Counted from the stretch's first letter, positions 52,189 through 61,251 are shown. The stretch: 64,000 bases of DNA from Xanthobacter oligotrophicus (GCF_008364685.1 NZ_VTTL01000001.1:496001-560000); one strand, 5' to 3'. The notes: generated by a model from the sequence alone, not told the origin. Made by a program: numbers and translations.

Positions 52189-55142
52189 CCCGCCTCGCCC
52201 ATGGCGGCCTCATCGACCGCAGCCGCACCCTGTCCTTCGCCTTCGATGGCAAGACCTTCAAAGGCCATCCTGGCGATACGCTGGCCTCGGCGCTGCTCGC
52301 CAACGGCGTGCGGCTCGTGGCCCGCTCGTTCAAGTATCACCGCCCCCGCGGGGTGGTGACGGCGGGTTCCGAAGAGCCCAACGCCCTGGTGGAGCTGCGC
52401 TCCGGCGCCCGCCGCGAGCCCAACACCCGCGCCACCACCGTGGAGCTTTACGACGGCCTCGAAGCCGCGAGCCAGAACCGCTGGCCTTCGCTGGACTTCG
52501 ACGCGCTGAGCGTCAACCGGCTGGTCTCGCCCTTCCTCGGCGCAGGGTTCTACTACAAGACCTTCATGTGGCCCGCCGCGTTCTGGGAGAAGGTCTACGA
52601 GCCGGTGATCCGCCGCGCTGCAGGCCTCGGCCGCGCCGCCGATGCGCCGGACCCGGACCATTATGAGAAGGCCACCGCCTTCTGCGATGTGCTTGTCATC
52701 GGCTCCGGCGCGGCCGGACTTGCGGCGGCGCTGGCGGCAGCGCGCTCCGGGGCGCGGGTGATCCTCGCGGAGGAGGATTTCCGCCTCGGCGGCCGGCTGC
52801 TCTCCGAGCGCGCGGTGATCGATGGCGGCCCGGCCCTCGACTTCGTGGCGAGCGCGCAAGCCGAGCTGGCAAGCCTGCCGAATGTGCGCCTGATGCCGCG
52901 CACCACCGTGTTCGGCGCGTATGACGGCAGCGAATATGGTGCCGTGGAGCGGGTGAGCGATCACCTGCCCGCCCCCCTGCCCTTCCAGCCGCGCCAGCGC
53001 CTGTGGCGCATCGTGGCGAAGCGCTGCGTGCTGGCGGCGGGCGCCTTCGACCGGCCCATCGTCTTCCCCGGCAACGACCGGCCGGGCGTCATGTCGACGC
53101 TGGCGCTGGCCACCTACGCCACTCGCTACGGTGCGGGCGCGGGGGCCAACGCCGCGGTCTTCTCCACCAACGACCATGCGGTGGCCGCCGCCCTCGATGC
53201 GGCGGAAGCGGGCCTGAAGCTCGACGCCGTCATCGACGTGCGCCCGGCCTTGCCGGACACGCTGGCGGCGCGGGCGAAGGCGCTGGGCGTGCGCGTCATC
53301 ACCGAGGGCGAGGTGGTGGCGACCTCCGGCAAGTGCCTGAAATCCGTCACCGTGCGCACCCCGCGCGGCAGCGAGACGCTGGCGGTGGAAGCCCTCGGCG
53401 TGTCCGGCGGCGCGACGCCCAATCTCAACCTGACCTGCCATCTGGGCGGCAAGCCCCAATGGCGGGAAGACATCGCCGCCTTCGTCCCCGCCGCGGTGCC
53501 CCCCGGCATGGCGGTCGCGGGCGCGGCGGCGGGCACCTTCGGCCTCGCCGATTGCCTCGCGGAAGGCACGCGCCTCGGCGCATCGGCGGCCTCGGAGGCG
53601 GGCTTCGCCGCACCCGCGGCGTCGGCCCCCCAGGCGGAGGGCGCGCCCACAGGCTTCAAGGCGTTCTTCCATGTGAAGGGCAAGGGCCCGGCCTTCGTGG
53701 ACCAGCAGAACGACGTGACCGCCAAGGACGTGGCCCTCGCCCATCGCGAAGGCTTCCGCGCGGTGGAATTGCTGAAGCGCTACACCACGCTGGGCATGGC
53801 CACCGACCAGGGCAAGACCTCCAACATGGCCGGTCTCGCGGTGATGGCGGAGCTGACCGGAAAGGGCATTCCCGCCACCGGCACCACCGTGTTCCGCCCG
53901 CCCTATACGCCAGTGGCGCTGGGCGTGCTGGCCGGCCACCATCGCGGCGTCGATTTCAAGCCGGCCCGTCCCACCCCGACCCATGCGTGGGCGCAGGCGC
54001 AGGGCGCCGTCTTCGTGGAGACGGGCCTGTGGATGCGCGCCGCCTATTTCCCCAAGGCGGGTGAAAAAGACTGGCTGGAAAGCGTGAACCGCGAGGTGAA
54101 GGCCACGCGGGAAAGCGTGGGCGTCATCGACGTGTCCACCTTCGGCAAGATCGACCTTCAGGGCCCGGACGTGGGCGTGCTGCTCGATCGCGTCTACATC
54201 AACATGTTCTCGACGCTGGCCGTGGGCAAGGCGCGCTACGGCGTGATGCTGCGCGAGGACGGCCTGGTCATGGACGACGGCACCACCGCGCGCCTCGCCG
54301 ACGACCATTACGTGATGACCACCACCACGGCCAACGCCGCCAAGGTCTACCAGCACCTGGAATTCTGCCTTCAGGTGCTGTGGCCGGAGCTGGATGTGTG
54401 CCTCGCCTCGGTGTCCGAGCAGTGGGCGCAGATCGCGGTCTCCGGCCCCCGCTCGCGCGAGGTGCTGGCGAAGATCGTGGACGGGATCGACGTGTCCAAC
54501 GCCGGCCTGCCCTTCATGGGGGTGGCGCAGGGCAGTGTGATGGGCGGCGTTCAGGCGCGCATCTTCCGCCTCTCCTTCTCCGGCGAGCTGGGCTACGAGA
54601 TCGCGGTGCCCGCCCGCCACGGCGCGGCATTGATGCAGGCGCTGATGGATGCGGGCGCGCCCTTCGGCATCACGCCCTATGGGGTGGAGGCGCTGGGCGT
54701 GCTGCGCATCGAGAAGGGCCATGTCTCCGGCAGCGAGCTGACCGGTCAGACCTCGGCGCGCGATCTTGGCCTCGGCAAGATGGCCTCCACCAAGAAGGAC
54801 TATATCGGCCGGGTGATGGCGGGGCGGCCCGCGTTCACGGACCCGGACCGGCCCAGCTTCGTCGGCTTCAAGCCGGTGGACCGCACGGCGCGACTGCGCG
54901 CCGGCGCCCATTTCCTGACGCCCGGCGCCGCAGCAACCACGCAAAACGACGAGGGCTACATGACCTCGACCGCCTTCTCGCCCACCCTCGGCCACTTCAT
55001 CGGCCTCGGCCTTTTGAAGCGCGGGCCGGAGCGCATCGGCGAGAAGGTGCGCGCCTATGACCCGCTGCGGGGCGGTGACATCGAGGTCGAGGTGTGCTCT
55101 CCCGCATTCATTGACCCGCAAGGGGAGAAGCAGCGTGTCTGA
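52185..55142 (+). CDS. mgdC: N-methylglutamate dehydrogenase / sarcosine oxidase alpha subunit
   Basis: 985 residues with four parts: an N-terminal 2Fe2S-like ferredoxin-type fold without the cysteine cluster (about 15-95, FKGHPGDTLASALLANG), an NAD-binding domain (VLVIGSGAAGLAAALAAARS, about 168-190), a linker, and a C-terminal GcvT-like tetrahydrofolate-binding domain (about 600-975). The last domain collects the methylene group as 5,10-methylene-THF. This explains the downstream purU gene. Both NMG dehydrogenase and sarcosine oxidase share this layout. Confidence 0.85.
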   Translation: MTRLAHGGLIDRSRTLSFAFDGKTFKGHPGDTLASALLANGVRLVARSFKYHRPRGVVTAGSEEPNALVELRSGARREPNTRATTVELYDGLEAASQNRWPSLDFDALSVNRLVSPFLGAGFYYKTFMWPAAFWEKVYEPVIRRAAGLGRAADAPDPDHYEKATAFCDVLVIGSGAAGLAAALAAARSGARVILAEEDFRLGGRLLSERAVIDGGPALDFVASAQAELASLPNVRLMPRTTVFGAYDGSEYGAVERVSDHLPAPLPFQPRQRLWRIVAKRCVLAAGAFDRPIVFPGNDRPGVMSTLALATYATRYGAGAGANAAVFSTNDHAVAAALDAAEAGLKLDAVIDVRPALPDTLAARAKALGVRVITEGEVVATSGKCLKSVTVRTPRGSETLAVEALGVSGGATPNLNLTCHLGGKPQWREDIAAFVPAAVPPGMAVAGAAAGTFGLADCLAEGTRLGASAASEAGFAAPAASAPQAEGAPTGFKAFFHVKGKGPAFVDQQNDVTAKDVALAHREGFRAVELLKRYTTLGMATDQGKTSNMAGLAVMAELTGKGIPATGTTVFRPPYTPVALGVLAGHHRGVDFKPARPTPTHAWAQAQGAVFVETGLWMRAAYFPKAGEKDWLESVNREVKATRESVGVIDVSTFGKIDLQGPDVGVLLDRVYINMFSTLAVGKARYGVMLREDGLVMDDGTTARLADDHYVMTTTTANAAKVYQHLEFCLQVLWPELDVCLASVSEQWAQIAVSGPRSREVLAKIVDGIDVSNAGLPFMGVAQGSVMGGVQARIFRLSFSGELGYEIAVPARHGAALMQALMDAGAPFGITPYGVEALGVLRIEKGHVSGSELTGQTSARDLGLGKMASTKKDYIGRVMAGRPAFTDPDRPSFVGFKPVDRTARLRAGAHFLTPGAAATTQNDEGYMTSTAFSPTLGHFIGLGLLKRGPERIGEKVRAYDPLRGGDIEVEVCSPAFIDPQGEKQRV

Positions 55143-55740
55143 CCTGCTGGAACACATCGCCCCCACCCGCCTGGTGCCGGAGGGGCACTATGGCCCGGAG
55201 GGATCCGCGGGCGTCACCGCGCGCGCGGTTGAGACCCTTGCCGCCGCCACCCTGGTGGCCCGCAAGGGCGCAACCGCCCGCCTCATCGTCGCCTGCGCGG
55301 CGGCGGGCCTGCCGCTGGCCGATGCACCGCGCGCAAGCACCGGGGCTGGGCTGGAAGCGGTGGGAACCGGCCCCGGCCGCTGGCTCGTCCTCGCCGAGGG
55401 TATGAGCGGGGCGGACCTCGTGGCGCGGCTTGCCGCCATGGTGCCTGGCCTTGCCGCCATCACCGACCAGAGCGATGCCAACCTCATCCTCGACATTTCC
55501 GGCGAGAAGGGCCGCGCAGCGCTGGCGAAGGGCGTCACGGTGGATCTGGACCCCACGGCCTTCGCCGAGGGGCATGCCATGACCACCGCGGTCTCCCATG
55601 TGGGCGTCACCTTCTGGCAGCGTGATGGGGCCACGTTCCGCTTCGCCGTGGGGCGCTCGTTCGCGCCGGCGTTCCTGCGCTGGCTGACCGTGAGCTCAGC
55701 CGAATACGGCTTCACCCTTTCCGGCACCGGACGAGGTTGA
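55135..55740 (+). CDS. mgdD: N-methylglutamate dehydrogenase / sarcosine oxidase gamma subunit
   Basis: 201-residue subunit of the SoxG family, with the fold of a GcvT domain lacking folate-binding residues. Marks are GPGRWLVL, ITDQSDANLILDISG and FRFAVGRSFAPAFLRWL. The start is GTG at 55135 after AAGGGGAGAAG, overlapping the mgdC stop by 8 bases. An alternative start at 55057 lies inside mgdC without a ribosome site. It completes the four-subunit enzyme. Confidence 0.85.
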   Translation: MSDLLEHIAPTRLVPEGHYGPEGSAGVTARAVETLAAATLVARKGATARLIVACAAAGLPLADAPRASTGAGLEAVGTGPGRWLVLAEGMSGADLVARLAAMVPGLAAITDQSDANLILDISGEKGRAALAKGVTVDLDPTAFAEGHAMTTAVSHVGVTFWQRDGATFRFAVGRSFAPAFLRWLTVSSAEYGFTLSGTGRG

Positions 55741-55838
55741 CCGCAGCGCGGCGCGCGCGACAAGCCTTCGCCCCTCACCTTTCCTCATGCGACCGCCCAC
55801 GCCACGGCGCGAGGCGCGCCAGATAAAGACGCACCACA

Positions 55839-56708
55839 ATGACCACGCCGAGCGATCATTTCACCCTCACCCTCTCCTGCCCCAACCGGCCGGGCATCGT
55901 GGCGGGGGTGTCCACCTTCCTGTTCGAGAAGGGCTGCAACATCCTCGAGGCCCAGCAGTACGACGACACGGAAACCAACCGCTTCTTCATGCGCGTTGTG
56001 TTCAACGTGGTGGCGAGTGAGGCCAGCCTGCCCGAGATCCGCGAGGGTTTCGCCGCCGTGGCCGCGGGCTTCGACCTCACCTGGACCATGCGGGCGGTGG
56101 CGGAGAAGCGCCGCGTGCTGCTGCTGGTCTCCAAGTTCGACCATTGCCTCGCCGACCTGCTCTATCGCTGGCGCATCGGCGAGATCGCCATGGACATCAC
56201 CGGCATCATCTCCAACCACCCCATCGAGACCTATGCCCATCTCGATTTCGACGGCATCCCCTTCCATCACCTGCCGGTGACCAAGGCCACCAAGCTGGAG
56301 CAGGAGACCAGGATCTGGGAGATCTTCCAGTCCTCCGGCTCGGAGCTGGCCGTGCTCGCGCGCTACATGCAGGTGCTGTCCGACGGGCTCACCGCCAAGC
56401 TCTCGGGCAAGTGCATCAACATCCACCACTCGTTCCTGCCCGGCTTCAAGGGCGCCAAGCCCTACCACCAGGCCCACGCGCGCGGCGTGAAGCTGATGGG
56501 CGCCACCTCGCACTATGTGACCTCGGACCTCGACGAGGGGCCGATCATCGAGCAGGACGTGGAGCGCATCTCCCATCAGGATTCCCCCGACGACCTGGTG
56601 CGCAAGGGCCGCGACATCGAGCGCCGCGTGCTCGCCCGCGCCATCTCCTGGCACCTGCAGGACCGGGTGCTGCTGAACGGTTCTCGCACCGTGGTGTTCC
56701 GCGACTGA
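55839..56708 (+). CDS. purU: Formyltetrahydrofolate deformylase
   Basis: 289 residues: an N-terminal ACT domain (about 5-85, [20 protein letters not shown]) and a C-terminal formyltransferase-like catalytic domain with [14 protein letters not shown] and the conserved SNH motif. It hydrolyses 10-formyl-THF to THF and formate. Behind mgd genes it would return THF and drain the methyl carbon as formate for formate dehydrogenase. The 98-base gap to mgdD suggests the same operon. No folD is in the window. Confidence 0.94.
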   Translation: MTTPSDHFTLTLSCPNRPGIVAGVSTFLFEKGCNILEAQQYDDTETNRFFMRVVFNVVASEASLPEIREGFAAVAAGFDLTWTMRAVAEKRRVLLLVSKFDHCLADLLYRWRIGEIAMDITGIISNHPIETYAHLDFDGIPFHHLPVTKATKLEQETRIWEIFQSSGSELAVLARYMQVLSDGLTAKLSGKCINIHHSFLPGFKGAKPYHQAHARGVKLMGATSHYVTSDLDEGPIIEQDVERISHQDSPDDLVRKGRDIERRVLARAISWHLQDRVLLNGSRTVVFRD

Positions 56709-56790
56709 GGCGGTCGCACGCGGCCGGTGGGGAAACCGCCGGCCGCCCGGAGGCGTTGGGCAGGGGAGATCCATCACCAGGGAGATCCCC

Positions 56791-57009
56791 ATGCCCCGCA
56801 ATGGCGTGCTTGTCACCGCAGCATTCGTTCTCGTCCTCGCCCTTTTCGCGGCGAACGTCTTCTCCAATCGCGGCACGCCCGAGCCCAGCGAAACCGCGCC
56901 GGCGAACATCACCGCCCCCACCGGCAACCCGCCGCCCTTGACCACCTCCCCGGATGCCGCGCCCGGGCGGACCCTGTCCCCGGCCGACAGCGAGCGCTCG
57001 GGGGGGTGA
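56791..57009 (+). CDS. Small membrane-anchored protein of unknown function
   Basis: 72 residues: one hydrophobic segment (residues 5-23, GVLVTAAFVLVLALFAANVF) and a Pro/Thr/Ser-rich tail likely exposed outside the membrane. No family is recognised. The ribosome site AGGGAGATCCCC precedes the ATG well. It lies 82 bases after purU on the same strand; a hairpin terminator follows at 57060. Confidence 0.55.
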   Translation: MPRNGVLVTAAFVLVLALFAANVFSNRGTPEPSETAPANITAPTGNPPPLTTSPDAAPGRTLSPADSERSGG

Positions 57010-57059
57010 CCCGCCGCGCTGAATATGCCTGTTTTATTGGCAAATGATGCTTTGATAGC

Positions 57060-57095
57060 GGCCCGAAATCCCTCTGAAAGGAGAGGTTTCGGGCC
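57060..57095 (+). terminator. Hairpin terminator after the small protein gene
   Basis: 9-bp outer stem GGCCCGAAA (57060-57068) / TTTCGGGCC (57087-57095), continued inward as CCTCT/AGAGG with a 2-base bulge. TTGTAATTCC follows. Probably ends the mgd-purU transcript. Confidence 0.65.
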
Positions 57096-57160
57096 TTGTA
57101 ATTCCTATTAAATAAATGATTTATAATCATAAATTGAAAATTGCATACATATGGCGCGTT
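57096..57160. promoter_or_regulatory. AT-rich leader of the allophanate hydrolase gene
   Basis: A markedly AT-rich 65 bases in a GC-rich genome. It holds a perfect TATAAT (57122-57127) inside the dyad ATGAT-TTATA-ATCAT (57116-57130) and then TTGCATACATATG, which resembles half-sites of GntR-type regulators. A regulated promoter for the downstream gene is likely; the regulator is not known. Confidence 0.45.
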
Positions 57161-57210
57161 TCCTGCTAGGCCTCGCCTGCCGCGCGGTGCGGTCGAACAC
57201 GGGTTAGAGC

Positions 57211-59001
57211 ATGCAGACCGTCGCCAGCCTCCTTTCCGCCCACAGGTCGGGCGCCCGCTCGCTCGCCGAAACAGTGCGCGCCGTCTATGCCCGCATCGCG
57301 ATGCAGGATGATCCAGCCCTGTTCATCACCCTGCGCGTGGAAGCCGACGTGCTGGCGGAGGCCGCCGCGCTGGAGGCGAAGGGCGACACCGCCTTGCCGC
57401 TCTACGGCATCCCGGTGGCGGTGAAGGACAATATCGACGTGGCCGGCCTGCCCACCACCTGCGCCTGCCCCGCCTTCGCCTACACGCCGGAACACGACGC
57501 CACCGCCGTGGCACGGCTGAAGGCGGCGGGCGCGCTCATCATTGGCAAGACCAATCTGGACCAGTTCGCCACCGGCCTTGTCGGCGTGCGCTCGCCCTAT
57601 GGCATTCCGCGCAACGCCTTCAATCCCACGCTGGTGCCGGGCGGCTCATCCTCCGGCTCGGCGTCGGCGGTTTCGGCGGGCATCGTGCCGGTCGCGCTTG
57701 GCACCGACACTGCCGGCTCCGGCCGGGTGCCGGCCATGCTGCAGAACATCGTCGGGCTTAAGCCCTCCCTGGGGCTCGTGCCCAATACGGGCCTCGTGCC
57801 CGCCTGCAAGACGCTGGACTGCATCTCCATCTTCGCCCTCACGGTGGACGACGCCATGGCGGTGCTGGATGTCATCTCCGGCTTCGACCCGCAGGATGCC
57901 TGGTCCCGCGACCTGCCCCTCGGCCCGCTCGCAGCGGCGCCGCCGTCCTTCGTGCTGGGCGTGTTGCCGGAAGCACAGCGCGAATTCTTCGGCGATGCCC
58001 ACGCCGCCGCCACCTATGAGGCGGCCCTCGCCCGCTTCAAGGCCATCGGCGCGACGCTGAAGGAGATCGATTTTTCCCCCTTCGCCGAGACCGCCCGCCT
58101 GCTCTATGAAGGCCCGTGGGTGGCGGAGCGCTGGATCGTGGCGGAGAAGCTGCTCACCACCACGCCCGAGGCGCTGCATCCCGTCACCCGCGCCATCACC
58201 GAGCCCGGCGGCAAGGCGAGCGCGGCCGACGCCTTCCGCGCCACCTACCGGCTGAAGGAATTGCGGGCCAAGGTGGCTCCGGTGCTCGCCGCCATCGACG
58301 GCCTGCTTTTGCCCACCGCGCCCTCGGCCTACACGGTGGAGGAGGTGCTGGCCGATCCGGTGCGCCTCAATTCGCGCAATGGCACCTACACCAATTTCGT
58401 GAACCTCATGGATTTGTGCGGCATCGCCGTGCCGGCCGCCATCGCGCCCACCGGCGTGCCTTATGGCGTCACCCTGCTGGCACCGGCGGGCAAGGACGCG
58501 CAGATGGCGGCGCTGGGCCGCGCCTTCGTGGCGGCCGGCGATTTGCCGCTGGGTGCAAGCCACGCCCCCGCCCCACCCCTCGCGCCGCTCCCTGCGGCGC
58601 CGGAGCCGGGCCGGCTCGACATCCTGGTGTTCGGCGCCCACCTCTCGGGCATGGCGCTGAATGGCGATCTGAAAGCCATGGGCGGGCGCTTCGTGCGCAC
58701 TGCGACCACTGCTCCGGCCTATCACATGAAGCGCTTGCCCGGCGCCATCGCGCGCCCCGGCGTGGTGCGGGTGAGCGTGAACGGCGCGGTTCTGGAAGGC
58801 GAGATCTGGTCGCTGCCCTTCGAGGGCGTGGGGAAACTGCTCGCCACCATTCCCGCCCCCCTCGGGCTTGGGCAGGTGGAACTGGCCGACGGCACGCGGG
58901 TGACCGGTTTCCTCGCCGAAGCGGCCGCACTCGATGGCGCGGAGGACATCACCGCGCACGGGGGGTTCCGGGCCTTCATGGCGGCGGCGGAGACCGCCTG
59001 A
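57211..59001 (+). CDS. atzF: Allophanate hydrolase
   Basis: 596-residue amidase-signature enzyme splitting allophanate to ammonia and CO2. The Ser-cisSer-Lys triad is K72 (VAVKDNID), S146 (PGGSSSG) and S170 (TDTAGSGR). The amidase domain (about 1-450) is followed by the C-terminal domain of about 120 residues (LDILVFGAHLSGMALN) specific to allophanate hydrolases, not to plain amidases. It normally works with urea carboxylase or a biuret pathway; neither is in the window. The ATG at 57211 was taken as the start. Confidence 0.92.
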   Translation: MQTVASLLSAHRSGARSLAETVRAVYARIAMQDDPALFITLRVEADVLAEAAALEAKGDTALPLYGIPVAVKDNIDVAGLPTTCACPAFAYTPEHDATAVARLKAAGALIIGKTNLDQFATGLVGVRSPYGIPRNAFNPTLVPGGSSSGSASAVSAGIVPVALGTDTAGSGRVPAMLQNIVGLKPSLGLVPNTGLVPACKTLDCISIFALTVDDAMAVLDVISGFDPQDAWSRDLPLGPLAAAPPSFVLGVLPEAQREFFGDAHAAATYEAALARFKAIGATLKEIDFSPFAETARLLYEGPWVAERWIVAEKLLTTTPEALHPVTRAITEPGGKASAADAFRATYRLKELRAKVAPVLAAIDGLLLPTAPSAYTVEEVLADPVRLNSRNGTYTNFVNLMDLCGIAVPAAIAPTGVPYGVTLLAPAGKDAQMAALGRAFVAAGDLPLGASHAPAPPLAPLPAAPEPGRLDILVFGAHLSGMALNGDLKAMGGRFVRTATTAPAYHMKRLPGAIARPGVVRVSVNGAVLEGEIWSLPFEGVGKLLATIPAPLGLGQVELADGTRVTGFLAEAAALDGAEDITAHGGFRAFMAAAETA

Positions 59002-59055
59002 GGAACTGCCCCAAGGCCAAGGCACGAACGCGTGAGACCTGCTGGACAGGGTGAC

Positions 59056-59070
59056 TGATACACTATATCA
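59056..59070. promoter_or_regulatory. Candidate operator of the zinc operon
   Basis: Dyad TGATA-CACTA-TATCA, 35 bases before the first gene of the znu operon. It is shaped like a Fur-family site but does not match well the Zur consensus I know (GTTATA-type), so the link to Zur is tentative. Confidence 0.3.
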
Positions 59071-59104
59071 AGAACGCCGTTGAACCACTTTTCCGGCAGG
59101 TTCC

Positions 59105-59392
59105 ATGGCCCTTTCCTCCGCCGTCGATGCCGCTGTCGCGCCCCCCGCGCCGAACCCGGTGCATGGGCATGACGAGCAGTCCGGCCACGCCCATGCGGAT
59201 CATGTCCGCGCGGGCCATTCCCACTCGGGCCACTCCCCTGCGGCCCCGGCCCGGCCGACTTCCCGCCGGCCGGAGGTGCGCATCGGCGCCTCGGTGCTGC
59301 GGCTCTCCCTTCTCGCCCGCCTCGCCATCGCCGGCACGCTGCTGGCGGTGCTGTGGACTGTCGTCGCCCTCGTGGTGGGGAGCGAGCCATGA
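59105..59392 (+). CDS. His-rich single-pass membrane protein leading the znu operon
   Basis: 95 residues. Eight histidines lie between residues 20 and 43 (HGHDEQSGHAHADH, HSHSGH), then a basic stretch and one membrane segment (about 66-90, RLSLLARLAIAGTLLAVLWT). The stop overlaps the znuC start (ATGA), so it is translated as part of the zinc operon. I do not recognise a family. The sequence suggests a metal-binding tail on a membrane anchor, perhaps a zinc buffer or a partner of the ABC transporter. Confidence 0.75.
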   Translation: MALSSAVDAAVAPPAPNPVHGHDEQSGHAHADHVRAGHSHSGHSPAAPARPTSRRPEVRIGASVLRLSLLARLAIAGTLLAVLWTVVALVVGSEP

Positions 59393-60129
59393 GCGCGCAG
59401 ATCTCCTTCCGCAACCTGACCCTCGGCTATGAGCGCCACCCCGCTGTCCATCACCTGTCGGGCGATGTGCGGGAAGGTGCGCTGCTCGCCGTGTGCGGCT
59501 CCAACGGCGCCGGCAAATCCACCCTGCTGAAGGGCATCTGCGGCGCGCTGAAGCCGCTCGGGGGCGCCATCGACCTCCACGGCATCTCTCCGCGCGACAT
59601 CGCCTATCTGCCGCAGGGCGCCGAGATCGACCGCAGCTTCCCCATCAATGTCTACGACATGGTCTCCATGGGCCTGTGGCGGCGCGCCGGCCTGTTCGGC
59701 GGCATCGGCCGCGCTGATCGCCAGCACATCGCCGATGCCATCGCGGCGGTGGGCCTGGAAGGCTTCGAGGCGCGGCCCATCGGCACGCTGTCCGGCGGGC
59801 AGATGCAGCGCACCCTGTTCGCCCGCCTGCTGCTGCAGGATGCCCGCGTGATCCTGCTGGACGAGCCCTTCACCGCCCTCGACGCCAAGACGGTGTCCGA
59901 CCTCGTGGACCTGGTGCGGCGCTGGCACGGCGAGAAGCGCACGGTGATCGCGGTGCTGCACGATTTCGATCTGGTCCGCGCCACTTTCCCCGAGACGCTG
60001 CTTCTGGCCCGCACCCCGGTGGCCTGGGGGCCGACCTCGGAAGCACTGGGGTCGGACAACCTCCTGAAGGCGCGCCGCATGGGCGAAGCCTGGCGGGAGG
60101 ACGCCCCGGACTGTTCCGACGCGGCCTGA
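59389..60129 (+). CDS. znuC: Zinc/manganese ABC transporter ATP-binding protein
   Basis: 246-residue ATPase powering uptake by ZnuB. Walker A is CGSNGAGKST (about 36-45), the ABC signature is LSGGQMQR, Walker B is ARVILLDEPFT, and the H-loop is VLHDFD. The start ATG at 59389 overlaps the previous stop. The C-terminus lacks the extended His-rich tail of some ZnuC proteins. A 237-base gap separates it from znuB on the same strand. Confidence 0.9.
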   Translation: MSAQISFRNLTLGYERHPAVHHLSGDVREGALLAVCGSNGAGKSTLLKGICGALKPLGGAIDLHGISPRDIAYLPQGAEIDRSFPINVYDMVSMGLWRRAGLFGGIGRADRQHIADAIAAVGLEGFEARPIGTLSGGQMQRTLFARLLLQDARVILLDEPFTALDAKTVSDLVDLVRRWHGEKRTVIAVLHDFDLVRATFPETLLLARTPVAWGPTSEALGSDNLLKARRMGEAWREDAPDCSDAA

Positions 60130-60158
60130 CCGCGCCCGAACCGCACGTTTATCGCTGT

Positions 60159-60252
60159 CCTTTTGCTTGGTCGGGAGCCGGGAAAAGGCTGTCCAACCCC
60201 GGTCCGGTTACAGCCCCCAACCGGACCCTCGGCCTCCCGGCCAAGCAAAGGG
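60159..60252 (+). ncRNA. Structured spacer between znuC and znuB
   Basis: About 94 bases that fold into a long imperfect stem: TTTGCTTGG (60162-60170) pairs with CCAAGCAAA (60241-60249), then CGGGAG (60172-60177) with CTCCCG (60234-60239). Inside is a 9-bp hairpin GGTCCGGTT / AACCGGACC (60201-60227). A second hairpin, CGCGGCGA / TCGCCGCG (60268-60287), follows. This may be an RNA control element or a palindromic repeat; I do not recognise a known riboswitch. Confidence 0.4.
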
Positions 60253-60366
60253 ACCATGCCCTTCGATCGCGGCGAGCCATCGCCGCGCGCCTGGCACTTC
60301 TGCCCTTCCGGCACGCGCGAGCGATGCCCCGCCACCGCCTCGGCCGTGGCCCCGACAGAGACGAGA

Positions 60367-61239
60367 ATGAACCCTTACGACGTGCTCATCGCTCCGTTCA
60401 CGGAGTTCGAATTCATGCGGCGGGCGCTGGCCGGCGTGTTCGCGCTGGCGCTCGGGGCGGGGCCGCTCGGCGCCTTCCTCATGCTGCGCCGCATGTCGCT
60501 GACGGGGGACGCCATGGCCCACGCCATCCTGCCCGGCGCCGCCATCGGCTTCCTGTTCGCCGGGCTGAACCTCTATGCCATGACGGCGGGCGGGCTCGCC
60601 GCCGGGCTTCTGGTGGCGGTCGGCGCCGGCGTGGTGGCGCGGGCCACCGGCATGAAGGAGGACGCCTCGCTGGCGGCCTTCTACCTGATCTCGCTGGCAC
60701 TGGGCGTGCTCATCGTGTCGTTGAAGGGCTCCAACGTGGACCTGCTGCACGTGCTGTTCGGCACCGTGCTCGGCATCGACGACGCGACGCTCATCCTCAT
60801 CGCCTCCATCACCACCCTCACGCTGGTGACGCTCGCCTTCATCTGGCGGCCGCTGGTGCTGGAATGCGTGGATCCCACCTTCCTCGCCTCGGTGAGCCGC
60901 GCCGGCGGGGTGAGCCACATCGCCTTCCTGTCGCTGGTGGTGATGAACCTGGTGGGCGGCTTCCACGCGCTGGGCACCCTGCTGTCGGTGGGGCTGATGA
61001 TGCTGCCTGCCGCCACCGCGCGCTTCTTCGTCCGCGACCTCACCGCGCTGGTCACCCTCTCCACGATCATCGCCTTCGTGGCCGGCGCCATCGGTCTGCT
61101 CGTCTCCTACCACCTCGGCACGCCGTCCGGCCCCTCCATCATCCTGGTGGCCGGGCTCGCCTATGCCGGTGCCGTGGTTTTCGGCCCCATCGGCGGGCTT
61201 GTCACCCGCCTCGTTCCGGGCCGCCATCTCGAAGCCTGA
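60367..61239 (+). CDS. znuB: Zinc/manganese ABC transporter permease
   Basis: 290-residue ABC-3 family permease with about eight membrane segments. Typical stretches are GAFLMLRRMSLTGDAMAHAI, GAAIGFLF and GTLLSVGLMMLPAATARFF near the C-terminus. It forms the membrane channel with ZnuC for metal delivered by ZnuA. The ATG at 60367 follows GAGACGAGA; the frame is open upstream but would include the structured spacer. Confidence 0.9.
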   Translation: MNPYDVLIAPFTEFEFMRRALAGVFALALGAGPLGAFLMLRRMSLTGDAMAHAILPGAAIGFLFAGLNLYAMTAGGLAAGLLVAVGAGVVARATGMKEDASLAAFYLISLALGVLIVSLKGSNVDLLHVLFGTVLGIDDATLILIASITTLTLVTLAFIWRPLVLECVDPTFLASVSRAGGVSHIAFLSLVVMNLVGGFHALGTLLSVGLMMLPAATARFFVRDLTALVTLSTIIAFVAGAIGLLVSYHLGTPSGPSIILVAGLAYAGAVVFGPIGGLVTRLVPGRHLEA

Positions 61240-61251
61240 AGGAAAAACCTG

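Noticed and set aside
52041-55166. Open frame of about 1040 codons on the minus strand opposite mgdC
   Set aside because: It mirrors mgdC codon for codon, has no recognisable domain and reads as Gly/Ala/Arg/His-rich low complexity, an effect of high GC.
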